A stretch of DNA of 64,000 nucleotides from Candidatus Xenolissoclinum pacificiensis L6 (lineage in GTDB: Bacteria > Pseudomonadota > Alphaproteobacteria > Rickettsiales > Anaplasmataceae). Positions within the stretch are counted from its first letter, which is position 1; every line of letters begins with the position of its first letter. This document shows, piece after piece, positions 28,194 to 37,375 of this stretch. The translations under genes and the position numbers were made by a program. The notes beneath the pieces were generated by a model. It was not told the origin of the DNA, did no database searches, and saw only the letters and a program-made list of their open reading frames with translations. The stretch covers positions 346,651-410,650 of the forward strand of contig AXCJ01000001.1 in the NCBI GenBank assembly GCA_000512675.1. The letters run 5' to 3'.

Positions 28194-29162
28194 ATGGCTC
28201 CTTACAAAAGATTAAGGTCTTGTAGAAACCATAAATGGTTACTTAGGATGTTGCAGGAAACATCATTGTCTGTAAATGATCTGATACTACCTGTGTTTAT
28301 TAAGGATAATATTACCAAGAGTGAGAGAATAGAATCCATGCCAAACACTTATCGTTATTCTCCTGATACCGTATTAAGCCTTGTGGAGGAGCTAATAAAA
28401 TTAAGAGTGCCTGCGATTGCTTTATTTCCAGTTGTCAGTAAATCTTTAAAGTCTAATTGTGCAGACGAGGCATTCAATCCTGATAATTCTATATGTCGTG
28501 CGATTAAGAAGATAAAACAATATTTTGGTAATCAGATTGGGATCATATCAGATATCGCATTAGATCCCTATACCGATAGTGCTCATGATGGGGTTTTATC
28601 AGAAGATAGAAGCGTGAATAATGATAAGTCAGTGGAAATAATGTGTAAGCAGGCATTGGTACACGTTGCAGCAGGAGTAGATATTGTGGCGCCTTCTTGT
28701 ATGATGGATGGTATTACTCATAGCTTGAAGGTTGCTCTGGATGACACTCAGTTTTATAATATACCGATAATGGCGTATTCAGCAAAATTTCATTCGTCAC
28801 TTTATCAGCCTTTCAGAAACGCTATTGAATCTTCAAGTAATCTTGGAAATGTGGATAAGTCTGGTTATCAGATCAATGTTCCGAACCGTAAGGAAGCATT
28901 ACAGTCAATAGAAAAGGATATCACAGAAGGGGCTAGTATTATAATTGTGAAGCCAGCGACTCAGTATTTAGATATATTATATCAGGCATCTGAAAGATTT
29001 AACGTTCCTATAATAGGGTATCAGGTAAGTGGTGAGTATAAAATGCTTTGCTCCGAGAATTTGGAAAAAGTCCTGGAGTCAATTATGTGTATCAAAAGAG
29101 CAGGAGCTCATGCTGTTATTTCATATGCTACTTTAGAGATTGCAAGGTATTTAGCCAGATAG
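28194..29162 (+). CDS. hemB: Delta-aminolevulinic acid dehydratase (porphobilinogen synthase)
   Basis: HemB condenses two 5-aminolevulinate molecules into porphobilinogen for haem synthesis. The 322-residue protein has both active-site lysines: K198 in MAYSAKF and K253 in IIIVKPA. The metal site region DIALDPYTDSAHDG (120-133) lacks the three cysteines of the zinc-dependent enzymes, so this is the magnesium/potassium type common in alphaproteobacteria. The start MAPYKRLRSCRNHKWLLRML matches the R-x-R-R-x-R-x-x-x-x-x-R family opening. It is monocistronic and convergent with gpsA. Confidence 0.96.
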   Translation: MAPYKRLRSCRNHKWLLRMLQETSLSVNDLILPVFIKDNITKSERIESMPNTYRYSPDTVLSLVEELIKLRVPAIALFPVVSKSLKSNCADEAFNPDNSICRAIKKIKQYFGNQIGIISDIALDPYTDSAHDGVLSEDRSVNNDKSVEIMCKQALVHVAAGVDIVAPSCMMDGITHSLKVALDDTQFYNIPIMAYSAKFHSSLYQPFRNAIESSSNLGNVDKSGYQINVPNRKEALQSIEKDITEGASIIIVKPATQYLDILYQASERFNVPIIGYQVSGEYKMLCSENLEKVLESIMCIKRAGAHAVISYATLEIARYLAR

Positions 29163-29418
29163 CGAGTTACTATGGAGAAGAATAATTAGGTAGGAATTTC
29201 CTCTATACCGTATTGTTGTGATTTTCAGGATGCTTATAGGATTTAACAGGCTACTTCGAAAGAAAGACTTTCTCCCTATTGATAGATCAGGTCTATGAGT
29301 ATCATTGTGTTTGTGTGAGGGTGAAACTAGCAACGATAATAATCAATGAACAATGTTAATCTTCTTTCTGAAAATACCTTAATTGGGTTTTTGGACAGAA
29401 TTTAGAATGTAATTGGTA

Positions 29419-30414
29419 TTATGCGTATTCTTTGCAATGTTTCAGTATGCTATTGTATAACAAGTTGTATAACCCTTGTGTGTTTAATGGTCGATTACTT
29501 ACTATACTGTGTACTGCATCAATAATTGGCAAGCTAATACGCGCAGATTTCAAAGATTTTACGGTGTTTACTCCTTCTACAAGACCTATTTTATTTGCCA
29601 CTTTGACAACTCCATACCTGCCTATTTCATATCCATATCTCATGTTGCGAGACAATGGTGTACAACATGTCAACATTAGGTCTCCTATACCACATAGGTC
29701 AATTGATTCGGTTTCAGAATTTTTACTTTCTTTATAACCTCGTAACTTGATAAATTGGTTAATTTCAGCATGTCCGCAACTTAAAACAGCGGCTTTCAGA
29801 TTATTTCCTAAATCAGCACCTTCGATTATCCCACATGCAATGGCAATTATATTTTTGATTGCGGATGCAACTTGTATTCTGATTAATTGATTATTTGGTA
29901 GAACTAAGAAGTGATTTCTCATCATTAACTTTGATACGAAAGTATTCATTTCTGGATATGTAGAAGCGCATAAAGAAACAGTCATTTTTTCCTGCATAAC
30001 CTCATTCGCAAAGTTAGGGCCTGATAGTACTGCATAATCATTTGGTAATATTTCCGCAACAATTTCAGACATTAACTTTAATGAATTAATTTCAATTCCT
30101 TTGGAGCATATAACAATTTTTATATCCTTTCTAATACCAATTTTTTGTAGATGTTCAACAGTATTTCGTACTGCAACTGAAGGTATCACGATAAAAACAA
30201 CATCTATACTGTCAAGGGAACTGACCGTTAATGTTGCTTCGATGTTAGAAGGTAAATTGATAAGGGGAAAATATACCTGGTTAGTTGAACTACGATTGAT
30301 AGACTCCACTACCTTTTCATTTTTACTCCATATTAGAATTTTATGATGGTTACTGGCTAAAATATATGATATTGCGGTACCCCACGCACCGCCCCCGACT
30401 ACTAGTATATTCAT
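29419..30414 (-). CDS. gpsA: Glycerol-3-phosphate dehydrogenase (NAD(P)+)
   Basis: GpsA reduces dihydroxyacetone phosphate to sn-glycerol 3-phosphate for phospholipid synthesis. The 331-residue protein starts with the nucleotide-binding motif VVGGGAWGTA (about 5-14). It has CSKGIE, the LSGPNFANEVM block (GPxFAxE), the catalytic-lysine region ASAIKNIIAIACGIIEG, and the substrate-binding GIGDLMLTCCTPLSRNMRYG. All are in order and length is normal. It supplies the substrate used by PgsA. Confidence 0.97.
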   Translation of the reverse strand: MNILVVGGGAWGTAISYILASNHHKILIWSKNEKVVESINRSSTNQVYFPLINLPSNIEATLTVSSLDSIDVVFIVIPSVAVRNTVEHLQKIGIRKDIKIVICSKGIEINSLKLMSEIVAEILPNDYAVLSGPNFANEVMQEKMTVSLCASTYPEMNTFVSKLMMRNHFLVLPNNQLIRIQVASAIKNIIAIACGIIEGADLGNNLKAAVLSCGHAEINQFIKLRGYKESKNSETESIDLCGIGDLMLTCCTPLSRNMRYGYEIGRYGVVKVANKIGLVEGVNTVKSLKSARISLPIIDAVHSIVSNRPLNTQGLYNLLYNSILKHCKEYA

Positions 30415-30572
30415 AAATTAGTGCTTTTTATACAATATAAGTCAATAATACTAAAAATAGTTTTATAATTATTAAACCAAAAATTAAACCAAAATAGTAA
30501 GTTCTATTCCTAGGGAATAAGTGCTATATTGTGTGTAGTAAACTATTGAAATTTCCCGGCATGGATTAAGTT

Positions 30573-31037
30573 ATGAATGTTGCTCCAAATTTTTCACTTA
30601 AGTCAACCGCTCAACAGGTGGTCACCTTGGATACCTTGTTGCACAATAAACTCTTCTTAGTATTATACTTTTATCCTAGAAATGATACACCAGGTTGTAC
30701 AAAAGAATCTATAGATTTCAAAGATTATTATAAAATATTTTCTGCTCTATCAACAGAAATTGTAGGGGTTTCAAATGATAATCTTACATCAAGCATGAAT
30801 TTCCAGAAAAAATATGACTTACCCTTTCAACTATTATCTGATCATGATCAAAAAGTTGTTAAGGAATATGATGTGTTAAAAGAGAAAAAAATGTTTAATA
30901 ATAAGTTCCTTGGGATAGAACGTTCCACTTTTTTGATTTCGAAAGAACATAATATTATACGTGAATGGCGTAAGGTAAGGGTTCCGAATCATGTAAAAAA
31001 TATTTTAAAAACTTTAGAAGAAATATCTCATGTGTAG
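30573..31037 (+). CDS. bcp: Thioredoxin-dependent peroxiredoxin (Bcp/PrxQ family)
   Basis: This peroxiredoxin reduces hydrogen peroxide and alkyl hydroperoxides in the cytoplasm. The 154-residue protein has YFYPRNDTPGCTKES with peroxidatic Cys42, and the family blocks VGVSNDN, FQLLSDHDQKVVKEYDV and ERSTFLI. Many Bcp proteins have a resolving cysteine five residues after the first; here that position is isoleucine, so it acts either as a one-Cys enzyme or with a different partner. It overlaps the next gene by eight bases, heading a three-gene operon with envelope proteins. Confidence 0.94.
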   Translation: MNVAPNFSLKSTAQQVVTLDTLLHNKLFLVLYFYPRNDTPGCTKESIDFKDYYKIFSALSTEIVGVSNDNLTSSMNFQKKYDLPFQLLSDHDQKVVKEYDVLKEKKMFNNKFLGIERSTFLISKEHNIIREWRKVRVPNHVKNILKTLEEISHV

Positions 31038-31563
31038 GATAATGATGTTTATGTTGTTGATATTCCCGAATATTTTATGTGGAAGCGAGGTAGGCTGGAT
31101 AAATATGGGTATCTGTTCTAATATACAAGCACCAGTTTTTAATAATACTTTCAGGGCACATGTTGTGCGCTATATACCAGATACACAAGAACTTTTATTA
31201 GCGATAGAATTTAAAATGGAAAAGGGTTGGTATATACGCGATCATTCAGATAGTGCGATAGGTACACCTTTAAATATAAGAAGTGTAGGGGCTGCAGTGC
31301 AGAAAGTGTTTTATCCTGAATCTGTAGAAGAGATTGAGATGCTTGCTGATCAAGAAATAAAATACGGAGGGTTCTATGCACACAATTATATTGCCGTACT
31401 ATTAACAAAACCTAAAAATCAATTTTTAATTAGTGTTGTGGGAGGTATGTGTAGTGATATTTGCATACCTGTTAAATGTAATATATCATTACATTTAGAT
31501 ACCAGTAAATATTTTGTGGATGAGGGAATACTTTATAAAATAACAGGGATTATGAATCAATGA
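31030..31563 (+). CDS. Periplasmic protein with DsbD N-terminal-like domain
   Basis: The 177-residue protein has a hydrophobic N-terminus (about residues 3-18) ending at a cysteine (NILCGSE), so a lipoprotein or cleaved signal is possible. The rest resembles the periplasmic N-terminal domain of DsbD/ScsB: EFKMEKGWYIRDHSDSAIGTP (G-W-H-x-Y-x-x-x-x-G-D-x-G-x-P), then FYPESVEEI and the terminal GMCSDICIPVK with the C-x-x-x-C-I-P motif. The membrane and thioredoxin domains of DsbD are absent. It overlaps bcp by eight bases and the HlyD gene by four. A thiol-related envelope role is likely. Confidence 0.78.
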   Translation: MCRIMMFMLLIFPNILCGSEVGWINMGICSNIQAPVFNNTFRAHVVRYIPDTQELLLAIEFKMEKGWYIRDHSDSAIGTPLNIRSVGAAVQKVFYPESVEEIEMLADQEIKYGGFYAHNYIAVLLTKPKNQFLISVVGGMCSDICIPVKCNISLHLDTSKYFVDEGILYKITGIMNQ

Positions 31564-32960
31564 GCATAAAAATTACTAACTTTCTTGCGAATATTATAGA
31601 TAAAATATCAGAGAATAATATGATAACTTCTGATGTATCTTTAAAGAGTAACGTTGTAATGCCTTACCGTGTTGCCTGGTATACAATTTTAATTTTCTTT
31701 GGTATTTTTGGTGTATGGGCCACTTTTGCACCTATGGAGAGTACAATTATTGTTCCTGGTATACTGGTGAATCAAAACTATAATCGGTATACAGTCCAAC
31801 ATCTGGAAGGAGGTATTGTTCAAGAGATATTTGTGCAAGATGGTGATCGTGTGCGTTCTGGAGATCCCTTGGTTAAGATACAGGATGTGAAAATTGTCAC
31901 GCAGATACAATCTTTAAAAGAAAAATTCAATTTGTTAACAGCAACAGTCAATCGTTTAAATGCAGAACACAATAATTTAGATGAGATAGTATATTCTGAA
32001 AATATTATTAGTAATCTAGATAATATTTCGTTACAAGAAACTGTGCATACCCAGAATACATTATTCAATGAAAGACGTTCGGCTTTAAATACTCAGACTG
32101 AAATACTCGATAATCAGATTCAGCAAATACTAAACGAGATTAATGCTTTGAATTATCAATTGGAGGCTTTAGAAGAGCATTATATTATAATACAGGAAGA
32201 TCTAAAAGCAAAACAAGAATTGTTTGAACGAGATTATATTAATAAACCTATACTGACTCAAATTCAAAAAGAAGAAGTATCAATAAGGGCTAAAATTGGA
32301 GAGTATAGGACTAACATTTCTAAGGCGTATCAGAAAATAGATGAGAAAGAACTAGAGAAGAATCGAGTGTTTCAATCTTTTTATAGCTCTGTTTCAAATG
32401 AATTAAAAGCATTAATTACGGAAATAGAAGAAGTAAATAATATGATTATATCTGCAACTGATGTATTGGATAGAACACTTATTATTGCACCAATTGATGG
32501 TATCATATCGGATATGCAAGTGAAGAACTTATATAATGTTATTACTCCCGCTACTACTATTTTAGAGATTGTACCGGAGACTACAGAATTAATAGTAGAA
32601 GGTCATTTACTCCCAAATGACATTGATCATTTGCTTTCTAGTATGAATAATCCGAAACAACAAATAACTCAAAATGATCACTCGGGATTGAAAACTAATA
32701 TACGTATTACAACCTTTAATGCTAAAACTACGCCTCCTATTGTTGGTATCACAAATTATGTATCAGCAAATGTAGTATCAGAAGGATATTATATTACTAG
32801 GACAATTATTCCAACAGATGAAGTTAAAAAACTTAAAAATGCACGTTTATACCCAGGAATGCCTGTGATGATATACATATCATCAGGATCAAGAACTTTA
32901 TTGCAATATTTATTATCTCCAATATCTCAGTTAGTGAATAATGGCTTAAAAGAAAGATGA
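31560..32960 (+). CDS. HlyD-family membrane fusion protein (type I secretion adaptor)
   Basis: HlyD-type adaptors link an inner-membrane ABC exporter to an outer-membrane channel. The 466-residue protein has one N-terminal span (about 39-57), the family signature HLEGGIVQEIFVQDGDRV (81-98) and a long coiled-coil hairpin (about 110-290). The second lipoyl half is at IIAPIDGIISDMQVKNLYNV, and a beta domain ends in PGMPVMIYISSGSRTLLQYL, as in PrtE/AprE-like adaptors. No ABC ATPase or outer-membrane partner is encoded nearby. Its ATG overlaps the preceding stop (ATGA), so it is translated with the DsbD-N-like protein. Confidence 0.93.
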   Translation: MSIKITNFLANIIDKISENNMITSDVSLKSNVVMPYRVAWYTILIFFGIFGVWATFAPMESTIIVPGILVNQNYNRYTVQHLEGGIVQEIFVQDGDRVRSGDPLVKIQDVKIVTQIQSLKEKFNLLTATVNRLNAEHNNLDEIVYSENIISNLDNISLQETVHTQNTLFNERRSALNTQTEILDNQIQQILNEINALNYQLEALEEHYIIIQEDLKAKQELFERDYINKPILTQIQKEEVSIRAKIGEYRTNISKAYQKIDEKELEKNRVFQSFYSSVSNELKALITEIEEVNNMIISATDVLDRTLIIAPIDGIISDMQVKNLYNVITPATTILEIVPETTELIVEGHLLPNDIDHLLSSMNNPKQQITQNDHSGLKTNIRITTFNAKTTPPIVGITNYVSANVVSEGYYITRTIIPTDEVKKLKNARLYPGMPVMIYISSGSRTLLQYLLSPISQLVNNGLKER

Positions 32961-33049
32961 ATCAATGAGTTTCTAAGATGACTATCTAATCTTGTATAAA
33001 GTAAATTTTTATACTAGTATAAGATGTATATGTTACATTATGCACGTTT

Positions 33050-33538
33050 ATGGTAAGTATTAATAGAGTGACGTTATTGGGTAGAGTAGGTAAAGATCCA
33101 GAAGTTCGATCAACCACCTCTGGTAACAAAATCGTTTCATTTAGTGTTGCGACTTCCTCTTATTGGGTTGATAAGTTTTCTAATGAAAAACATGAGAAAA
33201 CAGAATGGCATAATGTTGTTGTGTTTAGTCCAGGTCTTGTAAGTATAATAGAGAGATCTCTTGCAAAAGGTCATAGAGTGTATATTGAAGGTAGTTTACA
33301 AACAAGAAAATGGCAAGATAAAATGGGTAATCCCAGATATACAACAGAAGTTGTTCTACAGGGGTTGCATTCTAACTTGATAATTCTAGAGAAGAAAGCA
33401 TCTGATAATATGAGTCATCCAATGGGTGATAGCAGAGACATTGATACACATACTCCAAACGATATACAAAAGGCTATAGAAGATAAACTTGATAAGGAAC
33501 TAAAGGATGAGCTTGATGATGATTCTTTGCCATTTTAG
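33050..33538 (+). CDS. ssb: Single-stranded DNA-binding protein
   Basis: SSB coats single-stranded DNA in replication and repair. The 162-residue protein begins SINRVTLLGRVGKDPEVRST, has the OB-fold blocks IVSFSVATS, TEWHNVVVFS, LAKGHRVYIEGSL and QTRKWQD, then a low-complexity linker. It ends in the acidic tail DDDSLPF, the partner-binding tip seen as DDDIPF in E. coli. An earlier ATG at 33040 stops after seven codons, so 33050 is the start. Confidence 0.97.
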   Translation: MVSINRVTLLGRVGKDPEVRSTTSGNKIVSFSVATSSYWVDKFSNEKHEKTEWHNVVVFSPGLVSIIERSLAKGHRVYIEGSLQTRKWQDKMGNPRYTTEVVLQGLHSNLIILEKKASDNMSHPMGDSRDIDTHTPNDIQKAIEDKLDKELKDELDDDSLPF

Positions 33539-33687
33539 TGTAGTGAGATGTTGATAAGGGTTGATATATACTGGTTTGTTTCATGGAAATCGATGCAGTA
33601 CACGGATTGTATTGAATATATGGTTGATTTCGTAGTAAATGATAGTATAATGTCTTAATCATATTGTATTTCTAATAAACTTTTAAT

Positions 33688-34887
33688 ATGTATACGAACA
33701 CATCTTATCATCACATGCCATATAAAAACGCATATCTTTATATTATATCGATTGTGTTATCTTTTTTGTGTTATCTCACAAATATTCGTTTTTTTGTATC
33801 TATATCTGAAATATTTGCAGAAATCTTTATTCATTTTATAAAAACGATAAGTATACCAGTAGTTTTTTTGTCAGTGGTTAATTCTTTACTAAGTATCAAG
33901 ATATATGTATTAAGAAAGATAGCATTTAGACTAGTTTTTTATGTATTGCTAACAACCATTATTTCTACTTTAATTGCTATGATTATATACAGTATAATCA
34001 AGCCTGTAGATAATATGGAATCTGAACTGTTGGTTGACCACAGCTATGATTATTTTCTTTTATTTAAGGATCTAATACCTAATAATATAGTAGGAGTTTT
34101 TTTGGAAAATAATGTGATAGGTGTATTATGTATAGCATTTCTAATTGGGTACTCTAGCTTTTTTATAGAAGATCGAAAAAGAGAAGTACTATCATTAGTA
34201 TTTTCTGCAATGTTTGATATTTTTGTTAAAATATCCTCATTTATCACTAAATTTATTCCTCTTATAATATATTTTTTTTCCATATTATTGTTTCATCAGA
34301 TTCGTGATGTTCATGTTTCATCTTCTTTGTTTCGTTATACAACGAGTTTATTTTTATCTAATGCTTTGCATGGATTAGTATTTTTACCGATATTATTGTA
34401 TATCAATAAGATTAATCCCTTTATCTTGCTTAAAAAATCTTTTAAAATCTTAACTCTTGCATTTTTTACTAAATCATCTTCTGCAGTATTACCAAGCAAT
34501 TTGATGTTTGTTAAACAAGAATTGAAAGTAAATAGTTCGACGGCAGACTTTTCTATTCCATTATGTGCCTCCATTAATATGAATGCATGTGCAGCATTTA
34601 TATTAACGACGATATTATTTGTTGTAGAATCGAATGGAATTTCTATAGGGTTTTATGACATGTTGTTTTGGATGTTTTTTTCTACAATTGCTGCAGTAGG
34701 TAATGCCGCTGTTCCTATGGGTTGTTATTTTATGGCCAATGCTTATTTAATTACAATCGGGGTACCCATAGAGATAATGGGACTTATTTTGCCAATTTAT
34801 GTAGTATTAGACATGTTTGAAACAGCTGAAAATATATGGTCTGATATATGTATAACTAAAATTATTGATAAGAAAGTCAAATGGTAG
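33688..34887 (+). CDS. Dicarboxylate/amino acid:cation symporter (SDF/DAACS family)
   Basis: The 399-residue membrane protein shows the fold of the GltP/DctA group. It has eight hydrophobic helices with FIKTISIPVVFLSVV (conserved M-x-x-P-L-x-F region), the serine-rich hairpin FFTKSSSAVLPSN, the signature SINMNACAAF corresponding to N-M-D-G-T-A, and the second hairpin AAVGNAAVPMG. DMFETAENIWSD near the end matches D-x-x-x-T-x-x-N-V. Substrates would be glutamate, aspartate or C4-dicarboxylates, taken from the host cytosol. It overlaps ruvX by seven bases. Confidence 0.93.
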   Translation: MYTNTSYHHMPYKNAYLYIISIVLSFLCYLTNIRFFVSISEIFAEIFIHFIKTISIPVVFLSVVNSLLSIKIYVLRKIAFRLVFYVLLTTIISTLIAMIIYSIIKPVDNMESELLVDHSYDYFLLFKDLIPNNIVGVFLENNVIGVLCIAFLIGYSSFFIEDRKREVLSLVFSAMFDIFVKISSFITKFIPLIIYFFSILLFHQIRDVHVSSSLFRYTTSLFLSNALHGLVFLPILLYINKINPFILLKKSFKILTLAFFTKSSSAVLPSNLMFVKQELKVNSSTADFSIPLCASINMNACAAFILTTILFVVESNGISIGFYDMLFWMFFSTIAAVGNAAVPMGCYFMANAYLITIGVPIEIMGLILPIYVVLDMFETAENIWSDICITKIIDKKVKW

Positions 34888-35294
34888 TGTCTTATAACAT
34901 GCCAGAGTTCATTCAAAATGCAAAAGTAAAGTGTTGTTTTATAGGAATTGATATGGGGAAAAAAAATATCGGTATTTCTTTCAGTGATCGTTCAGGGAAA
35001 TTTGCCTACCCGCATTCTATTATAAAAAATGATGTTTTCAAGTTATCAATAATCAAGAGCTTATGTGATGAACTTTCGGTAGGAAGTGGGGTAGTAGGAG
35101 TGCCATTGTCACATTTTAGAAATGATAATTGGATCCCAACAATAGAAAATTTTGCTAAAAAACTATCAAATATATTGGGTATATCTATTTTTTTACAAGA
35201 TGAGAGTGGTACAACATATAACAACAAAGATGACATATCAGCTACAGTTATTTTGCAAAGGGCATTAGATATAATCAATAACCTATACGTTTAG
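34881..35294 (+). CDS. ruvX: Holliday junction resolvase-like RuvX (YqgF family), divergent
   Basis: YqgF-family proteins act on rRNA 5' maturation and may resolve Holliday junctions. The 137-residue protein has the RNase H-like opening CFIGIDMGKKNIGISFSD (first Asp at about residue 23), a VVGVPLSH strand, LQDESGTTY in place of DERLTT, and KDDISATVILQRALD in place of K-x-D-x-x-A-A-x-x-I-L-Q. The second motif keeps Asp-Glu but has lost the Arg. The segment between it and the last Asp is about 15 residues shorter than usual, so activity may be altered. It is translationally coupled to the symporter gene. Confidence 0.8.
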   Translation: MVVSYNMPEFIQNAKVKCCFIGIDMGKKNIGISFSDRSGKFAYPHSIIKNDVFKLSIIKSLCDELSVGSGVVGVPLSHFRNDNWIPTIENFAKKLSNILGISIFLQDESGTTYNNKDDISATVILQRALDIINNLYV

Positions 35295-35589
35295 ATATTT
35301 GACTTTATAGGAATATATTGGTCAAATTCCAGAGTTTCCTCATTGTCTCATCCTGATCAAAGAGAATATTTTGAAATTCTTCTCACAAATAAGTAAAAGG
35401 ATTCACTGTACATTCTATGATAAGAAACTTGCTAATTTATATGGACGGTTCTGAAAATATTCTGTTAGATATTATCAATTGCAAAGTGTTTTCGGAGTAT
35501 TGCCATGTTTGAGGATCGTATATTCTTAATAAGTTCAAAACGGTATAACATGATAATGCACTTTAATAGTGCTTATATTTGTGGATATG
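35295..35589. other. Intergenic stretch, nothing recognised
   Basis: These 295 bases lie between convergent ruvX and the small minus-strand gene. They are AT-rich, with no frame and no transposase similarity that I can see. Confidence 0.5.
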
Positions 35590-35841
35590 TTAACTTTTCT
35601 TATTTTGTTCAGGTTCTAAGCAATTCAACAAGTATTCTTTATATAAAGCGATATTTTGTTGTATTAAATTGGATGTATCGACTACACTGTTATAAAAACA
35701 CTTTTTACTTGATTCATGGTCATTACAAGAAGCCATATTCTGACTTTGCTTAGTTAGAAAAGAACTTAGGTTGTTCCAGGCAGAATGCATAGTGTTCATG
35801 TTCTGTGAAAACGCTTTTTCATATAACTTACTGTCAAACAT
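35590..35841 (-). CDS. Small helical hypothetical protein, phasin-like composition
   Basis: An 83-residue polar protein with no signal peptide or membrane span, predicted mostly helical. The N-terminal FDSKLYEKAFSQNMNTMHSA and the spacing of hydrophobic residues recall phasins, the small amphipathic proteins that coat polyhydroxyalkanoate granules, but the match is only in character. Two cysteines (residues 39 and 48) are present. Codon use is like that of real neighbouring genes. The opposite-strand frame in the same place shows no protein-like pattern. Confidence 0.5.
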   Translation of the reverse strand: MFDSKLYEKAFSQNMNTMHSAWNNLSSFLTKQSQNMASCNDHESSKKCFYNSVVDTSNLIQQNIALYKEYLLNCLEPEQNKKS

Positions 35842-36249
35842 CTTTCAATATTATTGTTAATATATGCCAATTGTACAAGTAAAAGATTAAGATTTTCTTA
35901 AATTGTATTGATATGTATTGTCAAGATCTAGCTTAAACCCTTGCACTTATGGATTATTAATGCTAACAAGGTCGTCAAAATCATTCATATAATCATACTT
36001 CCTAGTAGATGCTAATCCATTAAAATTCATAATTACTGGAGGAAATTACAAATGATATTGTAAAAGCAGAGGCTTTGATGGAAGGCGTTAATTTACAACA
36101 GTCATTGACTTAGCTTCTACATATTCGTTGACTTATGTCAACAGAACCTGGAGGAGAAGAATCATAGTTTATAGAGTCATGTATCAATTAAAGTGTTTTC
36201 AATTTGTATCTAATCTAAGGGGTAGACTTGTAAGGATATTAATTGGTTT
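35842..36249. other. Non-coding stretch with a small IS5 fragment
   Basis: These 408 bases have no gene. Bases 36030-36090 encode ITGGNYNDIVKAEALMEG, which matches the TGGNRNDIIKAEAL part of the IS5 relic at 24100-24830. The remainder shows nothing recognisable. Confidence 0.55.
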
Positions 36250-36609
36250 TTATGTATATAACTTACAATCTAGCAGAAGGATATCATAGTATACGTTTTC
36301 AAAGTTATTTAATGACGGGTATTTTGAGAACAACCAGCCGTTAAACAACTCTAATTTTGAATCTACTGTCATAATATTTAACAATGCAAAATATTCCTTT
36401 TCTCCGTAATCACATAACGCCCAACATCCTAAGAATTTAACTTGTATATTGTCTAAGAACAGTATCTGGTCAAGATAAAGGTCATGAATATTAACTTCTG
36501 TAGTGACTTTGTTTAAAATACTTACAGTTCCGACTTCATGATACAATAAATCTTCAGGGATTATTGGACTGTTCTGGGATAGTAAAGACCATAACATTAA
36601 GTATAACAT
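36250..36609 (-). CDS. DUF2155 domain protein
   Basis: The 119-residue protein matches the alphaproteobacterial DUF2155 family. It has LNKVTTEVNIHDLYLDQIL, then NIQVKFLGCWA in place of the conserved strand-Cys, and the C-terminal ELFNGWLFSKYPSLNNFENV in place of R-x-F-S-G-W-M-F-x-S-x-P-x-L-x-x-x-E-H. It ends in YDILLLDCK. Members are secreted or periplasmic and of unknown function; a short hydrophobic N-terminus (1-10) is present but weak as a signal peptide. It lies four bases after mlaD in an rnd-NDUFA12-mlaD-DUF2155 operon, a grouping I recall from other alphaproteobacteria. Confidence 0.82.
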   Translation of the reverse strand: MLYLMLWSLLSQNSPIIPEDLLYHEVGTVSILNKVTTEVNIHDLYLDQILFLDNIQVKFLGCWALCDYGEKEYFALLNIMTVDSKLELFNGWLFSKYPSLNNFENVYYDILLLDCKLYT

Positions 36610-36613
36610 GTTA

Positions 36614-37078
36614 TCATATATACTTATTTATTAATGATTCTAAGTTAAGAGGATCTCTTGTATTAAGAGTTTCAGATTCTGGTTGCAAAGAACCTTTACT
36701 ATCTTTATGGTATATTTCCGTTAATCCTGGAGTGACATTAATATATCTTTCACCTATTAACCCTTCTCTGGTGATTGAGAACAGAGAGTCTTCTGGTAAT
36801 TTGATTTCATTTTGTATACACATTTGCACAGTCACCATAAAGGTATCCGGATCTAAAGAGATTTTGACTACTTCACCAATTTCTGTGCCTGCAATGATTA
36901 ATTTACTACCTTTTTCAATACCTTCTACATTAGAAAACACGGCATACACATTGTAACAAGCATCCTTGTTTCTTTCGACTATATCATTGTTAAATAAAAA
37001 GAAGCCAATCATTATCAACAGTCCTATTACCATAGTACCTAACAAGGTTTCGAATGGTTTATTTATTTTTAGAGTCAT
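36614..37078 (-). CDS. mlaD: Phospholipid transport substrate-binding protein MlaD (MCE domain)
   Basis: The 154-residue protein has one N-terminal membrane span (about 12-29) and a single MCE domain: YNVYAVFSNVEGIEKGSKLI, AGTEIGEVVKISLDP, and REGLIGERYINVTPG. This is the MlaD subunit, which forms a periplasmic hexamer on the MlaFE transporter. Its partner genes mlaE and mlaF are about 14 kb away in this window. It overlaps the NDUFA12 gene by 20 bases. Confidence 0.92.
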   Translation of the reverse strand: MTLKINKPFETLLGTMVIGLLIMIGFFLFNNDIVERNKDACYNVYAVFSNVEGIEKGSKLIIAGTEIGEVVKISLDPDTFMVTVQMCIQNEIKLPEDSLFSITREGLIGERYINVTPGLTEIYHKDSKGSLQPESETLNTRDPLNLESLINKYI

Positions 37079-37370
37079 CAGGTTCCCATCTAGAGTAGTA
37101 AATTGTATTTTTTGTATTCGGTGTTACTTTGTAACAAATATTATCTTTTATTGAGACACGAGGTTTCTGCCAACAGTAATTCAGATCATAATTATGAATA
37201 TCAGAAGCATAATGCAACCACAAATACCAGTTTATGGATATAGTAGAAGGATCTTGAGATTTATTACTATATACAACAAACCTTTTACATTTTTTGTACT
37301 CATAATAACGATTACCAGATTCGTCGCTACCAACAAATTTACTTCTTAGTTCTAAAAACAACATAAACAA
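37059..37370 (-). CDS. NDUFA12-like NADH:ubiquinone oxidoreductase accessory subunit
   Basis: The 103-residue protein belongs to the NDUFA12 (B17.2) family of complex I accessory subunits shared by alphaproteobacteria and mitochondria. Features are KFVGSDESGNRYYEYKK, KRFVVYSNKSQDPSTISINWYLWLHY, then WQKPR and the terminal YYSRWEPD. The N-glycine segment N-x-T-G-T found in many members is changed (KDNICYKV). The start sits five bases after rnd and the end overlaps mlaD. It is consistent with nuoJKL in the same window. Confidence 0.9.
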   Translation of the reverse strand: MFMLFLELRSKFVGSDESGNRYYEYKKCKRFVVYSNKSQDPSTISINWYLWLHYASDIHNYDLNYCWQKPRVSIKDNICYKVTPNTKNTIYYSRWEPDDSKNK

Positions 37371-37375
37371 ACCTA

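Noticed and set aside
35505..35753. 82-codon plus-strand frame opposite the small helical protein
   Set aside because: Aromatic-rich, irregular translation; the minus-strand frame in the same place has a more protein-like composition.
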